A stretch of 64,000 nt of DNA, taken from contig SVLQ01000012.1 of NCBI GenBank assembly GCA_015067825.1, positions 35,369-99,368 on the forward strand, in the 5' to 3' direction. The position numbers were made by a program, and so were the translations under genes. This DNA comes from Oscillospiraceae bacterium. Lineage in GTDB: Bacteria; Bacillota; Clostridia; Oscillospirales; QAMX01. The notes under the pieces were generated by a model that was given only the letters and a program-made list of their open reading frames with translations, did not search any database and was not told where the DNA came from. Positions within the stretch are counted from its first letter, which is position 1; each line of letters begins with the position of its first letter. This document shows, piece by piece, positions 44,466 through 52,144 of the stretch.

Positions 44466-45448
44466 CCCGCAAGGCTCTGATCGACCGCGCTGCGGCTCTG
44501 CTCGCAGACGGCACGGTCAACCGTGTTTACGGCTGGAAAAAAGGCACGTTTGCCTACGACGTGACGCCGGCCCTCTTTGAATCCGCCGAAGAGCTTGAAC
44601 GCGATTTCGTGTTCGGCGATTTCTGCGGTGCCAACTTCTCGAAATATCTGATCGCCGAGACCCGCCGCAAAGACGGTAAGGTTTTGGTGTTCCTGAAACC
44701 CTGCGATACTTATAGCTTCAACCAACTGCTGACCGAGCATCGTTTTGACCGCGAAAAGGTCTATGCCGTCGGCGTGCCCTGCGAGGGGATGGCGGATATC
44801 AACAAGATCCGCGAGCTCGCCGGCGACGGGATCGCCGATGTTGCCTCCGAAGGCGATAAGCTGATCGTCCACACGCTCTTTGACGGCGATATCGAGCTCG
44901 ATGCGGCCGAATGTCTGGCCGAGCGCTGCAAAAACTGCAAGAGCCGCCGCCACGTTGCCTACGACGAGCTGATCGGCGAAGAGGGAACTGTCCGCGAAAA
45001 CGGCCGCTTCGATCAGGTCGAGGCGCTGGAAGCGATGACGCCCGACGAACGCTTTGCCTTCTGGCAAAACGAACTGTCGCGCTGTATCCGCTGCAACGCC
45101 TGCCGCGACGTTTGCCCGGCCTGTACCTGCGAAAAATGCGTATTCGGCAACCCGGAATCGGGCGTGGAGAACAAGGCGATCTCGGATTCGTTCGAGGAAA
45201 AGATGTTCCATATCATCCGTGCGTTCCACGTTGCCGGCCGCTGCACCGACTGCGGCGAATGCTCGCGCGTTTGCCCGCAGCATATCCCGCTGCATCTTCT
45301 GAACCGCAAGTTCATCCACGATATCGACCGCTTCTACGGCGACTATCAGGCTGGCGCGGAAGTCGGCAGCAGAGCGCCGCTGGTCGACTATACTCTGGGC
45401 GATTTGGAGCCGGGGGATGCCGTGAAGGGAGGCAGTGCGCATGCGTAA
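44453..45448 (+). CDS. FlxC-like [4Fe-4S] protein of the Flx-Hdr complex
   Basis: 331 residues. The first 200 have no clear motif apart from L-K-P-C-D-T-Y and V-G-V-P-C-E-G; then two ferredoxin-type clusters: C-I-R-C-N-A-C-R-D-V-C-P and C-T-D-C-G-E-C-S-R-V-C-P (about 205-275). The order D-C-B-A after hdrBCA matches Flx modules in anaerobes. ATG 44453 has GGAGG 7 nt upstream; longer frames are overlaps with flxD. Exact subunit name is inferred from position. Confidence 0.8.
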   Translation: MQSVTRKALIDRAAALLADGTVNRVYGWKKGTFAYDVTPALFESAEELERDFVFGDFCGANFSKYLIAETRRKDGKVLVFLKPCDTYSFNQLLTEHRFDREKVYAVGVPCEGMADINKIRELAGDGIADVASEGDKLIVHTLFDGDIELDAAECLAERCKNCKSRRHVAYDELIGEEGTVRENGRFDQVEALEAMTPDERFAFWQNELSRCIRCNACRDVCPACTCEKCVFGNPESGVENKAISDSFEEKMFHIIRAFHVAGRCTDCGECSRVCPQHIPLHLLNRKFIHDIDRFYGDYQAGAEVGSRAPLVDYTLGDLEPGDAVKGGSAHA

Positions 45449-46469
45449 ATGTCTGCTTGAGAAGAAAAACGCCCTCCTTGCGGCGATGGCTGCGGTGTCC
45501 AAACTGTACGTCCCGGTCGACGGCGCAGATAAACAGGCTGCTTTCGCCGAATGGGCGGAAGGTACCGAGCTCTCCAAAAAACTGAACACCAACCGCAGCG
45601 CCAAGGATTTCTTCTTCCCGCAGTCGGAAGATATGATGAAATTCCGCGTGAGCGGCAAAAAGCTGGAGATCGTCGATACGCGCTCCGAACACGAAGACTT
45701 TATTCTCTTTGGTGTCCGCGCCTGCGACGTCAAGAGCTTTGCGATCCTCGATACCGTCTTTCTGGTCGATCCGATCGACACCTACTACGCCAACCGCCGT
45801 GCCCACGGCACGGTCGTTTCGATGGCGTGTACGCGTCCGGCCGAGACCTGCTTCTGCGGCACCTTCGGCATCGACGCGTCCGATCCGGCCGGCGATGTGG
45901 TCTGCTGGGAAGATGAAACGTACCTCTATCTGACGGCCAAGACCGAAAAAGGCGAAAAACTGCTGGCCGCGCTGGAAGCGGTCACGGAGCCCTGCGGCGA
46001 CGATGCGGCCGACGGCGTAAAGGCGCTGGCAAAGGCGCGTCAGGAAAAATTGCCGCTGGCAGAGCTGAAGCCGGATGCGTTCGGCGGCGGCAAAACGGAT
46101 GCATTCTTCAACGATCCCGCGTGGCAGTCGCTCTCCGAGGCCTGCCTCGGCTGCGGCACCTGTACTTTCGTCTGTCCGACCTGCCAGTGCTACGATATCA
46201 AAGACTACGACACCGGCAAAGAAGTGATCCGCTTCCGCTGCTGGGACTCCTGTATGTACTCCGATTTCACCAAAATGGCGCACGGCACCAACCGTCCGAC
46301 GCAACTGCAGCGCTTCCGCCAGCGCTTTATGCACAAGCTGGTCTATTACCCGGAAAACAACGGCGGCGTCTTCGGATGTGTAGGCTGCGGCAGATGCCTG
46401 TCCCGCTGCCCCATCTCCATGAACATCGTCAAGGTCATGCAGAAGCTGGGAGGAAACAAGGATGCATAA
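45441..46469 (+). CDS. FlxB-like [4Fe-4S] subunit
   Basis: 342 residues. N-terminal domain resembling sulfite reductase AsrA / hydrogenase beta-type subunits (F-G-V-R-A-C-D-V-K-S; C-T-R-P-A-E-T-C-F-C-G), then C-L-G-C-G-T-C-T-F-V-C-P and C-V-G-C-G-R-C-L-S-R-C-P clusters in the last third. ATG 45441 lies 8 nt after GGGAGG; GTG at 45435 is too close. It overlaps flxC and flxA by 8 nt each, so the three subunits are likely made in fixed ratio. It probably relays electrons from FlxA. Confidence 0.82.
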   Translation: MRKCLLEKKNALLAAMAAVSKLYVPVDGADKQAAFAEWAEGTELSKKLNTNRSAKDFFFPQSEDMMKFRVSGKKLEIVDTRSEHEDFILFGVRACDVKSFAILDTVFLVDPIDTYYANRRAHGTVVSMACTRPAETCFCGTFGIDASDPAGDVVCWEDETYLYLTAKTEKGEKLLAALEAVTEPCGDDAADGVKALAKARQEKLPLAELKPDAFGGGKTDAFFNDPAWQSLSEACLGCGTCTFVCPTCQCYDIKDYDTGKEVIRFRCWDSCMYSDFTKMAHGTNRPTQLQRFRQRFMHKLVYYPENNGGVFGCVGCGRCLSRCPISMNIVKVMQKLGGNKDA

Positions 46470-47295
46470 GATGAAAGAAGCGCTGATCCCGGTCATCGGC
46501 GAAGTCATCGACATCCGCATCGATACGCCGGATGTCAAGACCTTCCGCGTGGTGACCCCGGACGGCAAAAAGGCGTTTGACCATATGCCCGGCCAGTGCG
46601 CGATGCTCTCGATGCCGGGCGTGGGCGAAGCGATGTTCTCGATCACTTCGTCGCCGACCAATACGGAATACATGGAATTCTCCATCAAAAAATGCGGCTG
46701 TGTGACCAACTGGCTCCATCAGATGGAAGTTGGCCAGCAGATCACCATCCGCGGCCCCTACGGCAATGCCTTCCCGGTCGACACCGCGTTCGCCGGAAAA
46801 GATATGCTCTTCATTGCCGGCGGTATCGGCCTTGCGCCGCTGCGCTCGGTCATCAACTACTGCCGCCATTATCGCGACCGCTACGGCAAGATCGACATCG
46901 TCTACGGTTCGCGTAGCAAGGCCGACCTCGTCGACTACAACGAGATCTTGACCGAATGGGCGACGGATGCCGGCGTCAACGTGCACCTGACGATCGACCG
47001 TGCGGAGGATGGCTGGGACGGACACGTCGGATTTGTGCCGAACTACGTCAAAGAACTCGGCTTCTCCACCGACAAAACGGCGATCCTCTGCGGTCCGCCG
47101 ATCATGATCAAGTTCACGCTGGCCGGTCTGCAGGAACTGGGCTTTGCCAAAGAGCAGGTCTACACAACGCTGGAACTGCGCATGAAGTGCGGTATCGGCA
47201 AATGCGGCCGCTGTAACGTCGGCGCGAAGTACGTCTGCAAGGACGGCCCGGTCTTCCGCTGCGACGAGATCGATGCGCTGCCCGACGAGTACTAA
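46462..47295 (+). CDS. FlxA-like FAD/NAD(P)H oxidoreductase subunit
   Basis: 277 residues of the ferredoxin-NADP reductase fold: G-P-Y-G-N-A-F-P-V, an NAD-binding A-G-G-I-G-L-A-P-L-R segment and C-G-P-P-I-M-I-K-F, followed by a C-terminal [2Fe-2S] ligand cluster C-G-I-G-K-C-G-R-C-N ... C. Similar to sulfite reductase subunit B. It should take electrons from NAD(P)H and feed FlxB/C/D and HdrA. Eight-nt overlap with flxB. Confidence 0.85.
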   Translation: MHKMKEALIPVIGEVIDIRIDTPDVKTFRVVTPDGKKAFDHMPGQCAMLSMPGVGEAMFSITSSPTNTEYMEFSIKKCGCVTNWLHQMEVGQQITIRGPYGNAFPVDTAFAGKDMLFIAGGIGLAPLRSVINYCRHYRDRYGKIDIVYGSRSKADLVDYNEILTEWATDAGVNVHLTIDRAEDGWDGHVGFVPNYVKELGFSTDKTAILCGPPIMIKFTLAGLQELGFAKEQVYTTLELRMKCGIGKCGRCNVGAKYVCKDGPVFRCDEIDALPDEY

Positions 47296-47325
47296 GGCAA
47301 AAAATATTGTAGGAGAATGAAATTC

Positions 47326-48000
47326 ATGGAAAACATGGTAAATATCTTCCTGTTCGGCAAGAAATATGAAGTTCCGGATGATCTGACGATCATGCGTGCG
47401 ATGGAATATGCCGGCTACCAGCTCGTGCGCGGCTGCGGCTGCCGCAACGGTTTCTGCGGTGCTTGCGCCACGATCTACAGAATCAAAGGCGACAGAGAAC
47501 TGAAGGCTTGCCTTGCCTGCCAGACGAAGGTCGAAAACGATATGTATATCGCAACGCTGCCGTTCTTCCCGCTGGCCAAGCAGGTCTACGACATCAACAA
47601 AGTCAGCACGACCGAAACGGTCATGATGCAGCTTTACCCCGAGATCTACGCCTGTGTCGGCTGCAACGCCTGCACCAAGAGCTGCACGCAGAGCTTAAAC
47701 GTCATGCAGTACATCGCCTACGCCCAGCGCGGCGAGTTCGAAAAATGCGCGGAAGAATCGTTTGACTGCGTGATGTGCGGCGTTTGTTCGTCGCGTTGCC
47801 CGGCGGGGATCTCGCATCCGCAGGTCGCAATGCTGGCGCGCCGCATCAACGGCAAATATCTCGCGCCCGACTGCGGTCACCTGAATGACCGTGTGCAGGA
47901 GATCAAGGACGGCACGTTTGCCGAACTGATCGAAGCGCTGATGCAGAAACCGGTGGAAGAGATGAAAGAACTCTATAACCACCGCGATATCGAGAAATAA
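47326..48000 (+). CDS. frdB: Fumarate reductase iron-sulfur subunit (soluble type)
   Basis: 224 residues: an N-terminal [2Fe-2S] domain (C-G-C-R-N-G-F-C-G-A-C-A ... C-L-A-C) and two C-terminal clusters (C-V-G-C-N-A-C-T-K-S-C; C-V-M-C-G-V-C-S-S-R-C-P). The usual FrdB order is kept, but there is no CCG domain as in thiol:fumarate reductase TfrB and no membrane anchor gene (frdC/D) nearby. ATG 47326 is 10 nt from AGGAG; ATG 47317 is too close. It pairs with frdA, 14 nt downstream, so the fumarate reductase should be cytoplasmic. Confidence 0.82.
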   Translation: MENMVNIFLFGKKYEVPDDLTIMRAMEYAGYQLVRGCGCRNGFCGACATIYRIKGDRELKACLACQTKVENDMYIATLPFFPLAKQVYDINKVSTTETVMMQLYPEIYACVGCNACTKSCTQSLNVMQYIAYAQRGEFEKCAEESFDCVMCGVCSSRCPAGISHPQVAMLARRINGKYLAPDCGHLNDRVQEIKDGTFAELIEALMQKPVEEMKELYNHRDIEK

Positions 48001-48014
48001 GGAGGGCGAGGCAA

Positions 48015-49622
48015 ATGTATCCTGAGTCTGTGAGAGCATCTTTGGCTGCGGTCGAGGCCGCCCGTGAAGCGAATATCGCCTATGAACCGCGCAGAATGAC
48101 GGCCGACGAAAAATCGGCGCTGCTTGCCGCGTTCCATCCCGACCACCGCAAAGATGCGTTTGAAACGCTTGTCATCGGCCCCAACAAGGGCGAACTCGTC
48201 CCGCACGAGCTGGCCGAAATGCTGCAGGCCAAAAGCCGCATCACGTCCGATGCGGTCGATCTGACCAAGCCCGACTACGACGTCGACGTTCTCGTCATCG
48301 GCGGTGGCGGTGCCGGTTCCTCCGCAGCGATCGAAGCGCACGAAGCCGGTGCCAACGTGATGATCGTCACCAAGCTCCGCCTCGGTGATGCCAACACGAT
48401 GATGGCCGAAGGCGGTATCCAGGCCGCCGACAAGCCCAACGATTCCCCTGCGATCCACTTCCTCGATGCGTTCGGCGGCGGCCACTTCGCGGCCAAACGC
48501 GACCTGCTCTCCAAGCTGGTCTGCGATGCTCCCGAGGCGATCCAGTGGCTCTCGAAGTTGGGCGTGGAATTTGACAAAATGCCCGACGGCACGATGGTCA
48601 CCACCCACGGCGGCGGTACTTCGCGCAAGCGCATGCACGCTGCCCGCGACTATTCCGGCGCGGAGATCATGCGTACCCTGCGCGACGAAGTTCTGAACCG
48701 CGAGATCCCGGTCGTCGACTTTACCGCCGCGATCGAGCTGATCCTCGACGAAAACGGCAAGGCTGCCGGTGCGGTCCTGATGAACATGGAAACGAAGGAC
48801 CTCTACGTCGCGCGCGCCAAAACCGTCATCATTGCCACCGGCGGTGCCGGCCGCATGCACTACCAGGGATTCCCGACCTCCAACCACTACGGCGCGACCG
48901 CCGACGGTCTGGTGCTCGGTTACCGCGCCGGCGCGAAGCTTCTCTACGCCGATACGCTGCAGTACCATCCGACCGGTGCTGCGTATCCGTCGCAGATCTT
49001 CGGTGCGCTCGTCACCGAAAAAGTGCGTTCGCTGGGCGCGAAGCTCGTCAACGCCAACGGCGAAGTCTTTATGCATCCGCTGGAAACTCGTGACGTTTCC
49101 GCCGCGTCGATCATCCGCGAATGCAACGAACGCGGCAACGGCGTGGCCACGACCAACGGCTACGGTGTCTGGCTCGACACGCCGATGATCGAAAAGATCG
49201 GCGGCGAAGGCACGATCGAAGCCCGCATTCCGGCGATGATGCGTATGTTCGGCCAGTACGGCATCGACATCCGCAAAGAGCCGATCCTCGTCTACCCGAC
49301 GCTGCACTACCAGAACGGCGGTCTCGACATCACGCCCGACGGCATGACGACCGAGGTCGAAAACCTGTTTGTCGCGGGCGAAGCCGTCGGCGGCATCCAC
49401 GGCCGCAACCGTCTGATGGGCAACTCGCTCCTCGATATCATCGTCTTTGGCCGCAGTGCCGGTCAGCACGCCGCCGCCAAGAGCAAGGACGTTACCGTCG
49501 GCGCGCTCACGCTCGCCCATATCGACGCCTTTGACGCCGCCAGAGCGGAAGCCGGTCTCGAAAACGACGCGGTCTCGCCGAAGCTGCTGCCCAACTACAC
49601 CAAAGAACGCAGCGAAGTCTGA
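48015..49622 (+). CDS. frdA: Soluble fumarate reductase flavoprotein subunit
   Basis: 535 residues: a 95-residue N-terminal extension, FAD-binding V-L-V-I-G-G-G-G-A-G-S-S-A (about 95-107), Q-Y-H-P-T-G, V-T-E-K-V-R (catalytic-type Arg) and V-Y-P-T-L-H-Y-Q-N-G-G-L. The E. coli enzyme holds FAD through a His in R-S-H-T; here the aligned residue is Asn127 (D-A-N-T-M-M-A-E-G-G), so FAD should not be covalently bound. A noncovalent flavin favours fumarate reduction over succinate oxidation. Last gene of the operon; terminator 10 nt later. Confidence 0.85.
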   Translation: MYPESVRASLAAVEAAREANIAYEPRRMTADEKSALLAAFHPDHRKDAFETLVIGPNKGELVPHELAEMLQAKSRITSDAVDLTKPDYDVDVLVIGGGGAGSSAAIEAHEAGANVMIVTKLRLGDANTMMAEGGIQAADKPNDSPAIHFLDAFGGGHFAAKRDLLSKLVCDAPEAIQWLSKLGVEFDKMPDGTMVTTHGGGTSRKRMHAARDYSGAEIMRTLRDEVLNREIPVVDFTAAIELILDENGKAAGAVLMNMETKDLYVARAKTVIIATGGAGRMHYQGFPTSNHYGATADGLVLGYRAGAKLLYADTLQYHPTGAAYPSQIFGALVTEKVRSLGAKLVNANGEVFMHPLETRDVSAASIIRECNERGNGVATTNGYGVWLDTPMIEKIGGEGTIEARIPAMMRMFGQYGIDIRKEPILVYPTLHYQNGGLDITPDGMTTEVENLFVAGEAVGGIHGRNRLMGNSLLDIIVFGRSAGQHAAAKSKDVTVGALTLAHIDAFDAARAEAGLENDAVSPKLLPNYTKERSEV

Positions 49623-49631
49623 TTTACAACA

Positions 49632-49666
49632 AAAAGCGCGTGTCCTCTGCCGAGGCACGCGCTTTT
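49632..49666 (+). terminator. Intrinsic terminator of the malate-to-succinate operon
   Basis: A stem of about 15 pairs with one bulge (49632-49647 with 49652-49666) and a 4-nt loop, flanked by A and T tracts. It follows the frdA stop by 9 nt. Confidence 0.85.
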
Positions 49667-49669
49667 GGC

Positions 49670-49698
49670 TTGCAAAATACAGAACAATCGGTTACTAT
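49670..49698 (+). promoter_or_regulatory. Promoter of the TIM-barrel isomerase gene
   Basis: TTGCAA (49670-49675), 17 nt, TACTAT (49693-49698), immediately after the operon terminator. Confidence 0.7.
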
Positions 49699-49729
49699 AT
49701 AAAAAACGAACAAGAAAGGGGAGAGAGCG

Positions 49730-50467
49730 GTGCATCGGCTTGGCTTGGTTTCGATCTCGTTCCGAAAACACGCGCCGCGCGAGATCCTGCAGGCGATGCG
49801 TGAGGTGGGCCTTACGGAGATCGAATGGGGGAGCGACGTACACGCACCGCCCGAAAAGGCAGCGGAGATCGCCCGGCTGCAGGCAGAATTTGGGATCAAC
49901 TGTTCTTCCTACGGGACTTATTTTACCCTCGGCAAAACACCGCTTTCCGAACTGGAACGGTATATTGCTGCTGCCCAAACGCTCGGCACGGAGATTCTGC
50001 GGCTTTGGTGCGGCGAAAAAAACAGCGAGGAATACGGCGCAGAAGAAAAAGCGGCGCTGTTTGCGGAATGCCGAAAAGCGGCGGAGATCGCCCGGAAAAA
50101 CGGCGTGACCGTTTGCATGGAGTGCCACAACTATACCTACACCAACCGCAAAGAGTCGGCGCTGGAGCTGATGCAGGCGGTCGGCTCGCCGCAGTTTGGG
50201 ATGTACTGGCAACCGAACCAATACCGCAGCGAGCGGGAGAATCTCGCCGCTGCCAAGTTATTAGCGCCGTACACCGAGCGCCTGCACGTGTTTCACTGGC
50301 GCGGTGACGAGCGGCTGCCGCTCGCCGATGCCGTCGGGCTCTGGCAGTCGTATCTCGCAAACTTTCCGGACGAAAAAACACTGCTTTTGGAATTTATGCC
50401 CGACGATCGGCTTGCATCGCTGGCAACGGAAGCGCGCGCATTGCGGGAAATTGCCGGAGTGAACTGA
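49730..50467 (+). CDS. Sugar phosphate isomerase/epimerase-like TIM-barrel protein
   Basis: 245 residues of the xylose isomerase-like AP2/TIM-barrel superfamily: strands beginning L-G-L-V-S-I-S-F, I-E-W-G-S-D-V-H, T-V-C-M-E-C-H-N (metal-binding Glu and His), and the C-terminal L-L-L-E-F-M. The substrate is not evident. GTG start follows AAAGGGGAG. It stands alone between two terminator/promoter boundaries. Confidence 0.75.
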   Translation: MHRLGLVSISFRKHAPREILQAMREVGLTEIEWGSDVHAPPEKAAEIARLQAEFGINCSSYGTYFTLGKTPLSELERYIAAAQTLGTEILRLWCGEKNSEEYGAEEKAALFAECRKAAEIARKNGVTVCMECHNYTYTNRKESALELMQAVGSPQFGMYWQPNQYRSERENLAAAKLLAPYTERLHVFHWRGDERLPLADAVGLWQSYLANFPDEKTLLLEFMPDDRLASLATEARALREIAGVN

Positions 50468-50514
50468 AAGCGACATAAAAATATGCAACAAATGGAAAAA
50501 TCGGCAGAAATGTG

Positions 50515-50543
50515 TTGCAACTGCGGGAATTTTGTGGTATAAT
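50515..50543 (+). promoter_or_regulatory. Promoter of the NhaC gene
   Basis: TTGCAA (50515-50520), 17 nt, extended TGG-TATAAT (50538-50543). Confidence 0.8.
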
Positions 50544-50579
50544 GGGTTAACACTTTAGTGAAAGAAAGTAGGGGCAATT

Positions 50580-52067
50580 ATGTATCTGGATCTGCTGTTG
50601 GCGGCGCTGCCGCCGATCATTGCAATCGTCCTGGCGCTGATCACCAAAGAAGTATATTTTTCCTTGCTGATCGGCATCCTCTCCGGCGCTTTGGTCTATT
50701 CCAACTTCAATCCGATCGGTATGATCGAATCGACCTTTGAAGTGATGAATAACAAAGTCGGCGGAAATGTTTATATCATCATTTTCCTTGTGCTCCTCGG
50801 CATGGTCGTCGCGTTGATGACGAAATCCGGCGCTTCCTCGGCGTACGGCCGTTGGGCCTCGAAGTCGATCAGCTCCAAGCGCGGCGCGAGCTTTGCCACC
50901 GCCGGTTTGGGTGCGCTGATCTTTGTCGACGACTATTTCAACTGCCTGACGGTCGGCGCGGTCATGCGCCCGGTCACCGATCGCTTCAAGATGTCGCGCG
51001 CGAAGCTCGCGTATATCATCGACGCGACGGCGGCCCCTGTCTGCATCATCGCCCCGATTTCCAGCTGGGCGGCTGCGGTTTCCAGCTCGCTGCCGGAAAG
51101 CTCGACGACCGACGGTTTCTCGCTGTTCCTGCGCACGATCCCCTTTAACCTCTACGCGCTTCTAACGCTGGCGATGATCGTCATCATCGTCTGGCTGAAG
51201 TTCGACTTCGGCAAGATGCGCAAATGCGAAGAACTGATGACGGAACTGCCCGAAGCGGAGACCTCTGCCGAAGCTTCGAAGAGCAAAGGCCGCGTTTTCG
51301 ACCTTGTGCTGCCGATCGTCGTGCTGATCGTCAGCTGCATCCTCTTCATGCTCTACACGGGCGGCTTCTTCTCTGGTGTCGATTTTGTCACGGCTTTCGG
51401 CGACTGCAGCTCCGCCAAATCGCTGGCGCTTGGGTCGTTTGTGACGATCGTCTTCATCGCCGCGCTCTATCTGCCGCGCAAAGTCATCAGCTTTAAGCAG
51501 TTTACGGAAAGCCTGACCGACGGCTTCAAGGCCATGGTTCCGGCGATCCTGATCCTCACGCTCGCGTGGACGCTTTCGGGCATCTGCGGCGAGGGCTACC
51601 TCGACCTCGGCAACTGCGTCAAGAACGTCCTCGGCGATTCCTCGCTGGCGATCGGCTTTATGCCGGCGATCTTCTTTGCCATCGCGCTCGGTCTGGCGTT
51701 TGCCACCGGTACTTCCTGGGGTACGTTCGGTATCCTCATCCCTATCGCGCTGGCGGTCCTCGGCGACGGCATGAGCAACGCGCTCGTCTACTCCGTGGCG
51801 GCTACGCTGGCCGGTGCGGTGTGTGGCGACCACATCTCGCCGATCTCCGATACGACGATTCTGGCGTCTGCCGGTGCCGACTGCAACCACATCGAACACG
51901 TTTCGACGCAGATCCCGTACGCGATGATCGTGGCGGCCTGCTCGTTCATCGGCTACCTGATCACCGGCCTGCTCGACAACGGCTGGCTCGGTCTGGGTGT
52001 CGGCTTCGTGCTGTTGGCGGCATGCCTCGGTGGGCTGTATACGAAGTCGAAAAAGACGGCGAAATAA
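50580..52067 (+). CDS. NhaC-family Na+/H+ antiporter-type transporter
   Basis: 495 residues, about eleven to twelve hydrophobic helices. The pattern I-F-V-D-D-Y-F-N-C-L-T-V-G, P-I-S-S-W-A-A and C-G-D-H-I-S-P-I-S-D-T-T is typical of NhaC proteins, which include Na+/H+ antiporters and malate/lactate exchangers (MleN). The substrate cannot be told from sequence, but a dicarboxylate role would fit the operon to its left. Strong promoter 37 nt upstream; terminator follows. Confidence 0.9.
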   Translation: MYLDLLLAALPPIIAIVLALITKEVYFSLLIGILSGALVYSNFNPIGMIESTFEVMNNKVGGNVYIIIFLVLLGMVVALMTKSGASSAYGRWASKSISSKRGASFATAGLGALIFVDDYFNCLTVGAVMRPVTDRFKMSRAKLAYIIDATAAPVCIIAPISSWAAAVSSSLPESSTTDGFSLFLRTIPFNLYALLTLAMIVIIVWLKFDFGKMRKCEELMTELPEAETSAEASKSKGRVFDLVLPIVVLIVSCILFMLYTGGFFSGVDFVTAFGDCSSAKSLALGSFVTIVFIAALYLPRKVISFKQFTESLTDGFKAMVPAILILTLAWTLSGICGEGYLDLGNCVKNVLGDSSLAIGFMPAIFFAIALGLAFATGTSWGTFGILIPIALAVLGDGMSNALVYSVAATLAGAVCGDHISPISDTTILASAGADCNHIEHVSTQIPYAMIVAACSFIGYLITGLLDNGWLGLGVGFVLLAACLGGLYTKSKKTAK

Positions 52068-52084
52068 ATTTCGGATTCTGAAAT

Positions 52085-52126
52085 AAAAGCTGCCGTTGGG
52101 ACAAATGAGTCCCAACGGCAGCTTTT
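52085..52126. terminator. Bidirectional intrinsic terminator
   Basis: An 18-bp perfect stem (52085-52102 with 52109-52126) has a 6-nt loop and A/T runs on both sides. It lies between convergent nhaC-type and sigma factor genes. Confidence 0.9.
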
Positions 52127-52144
52127 TATGATTGGGGAAGGACG

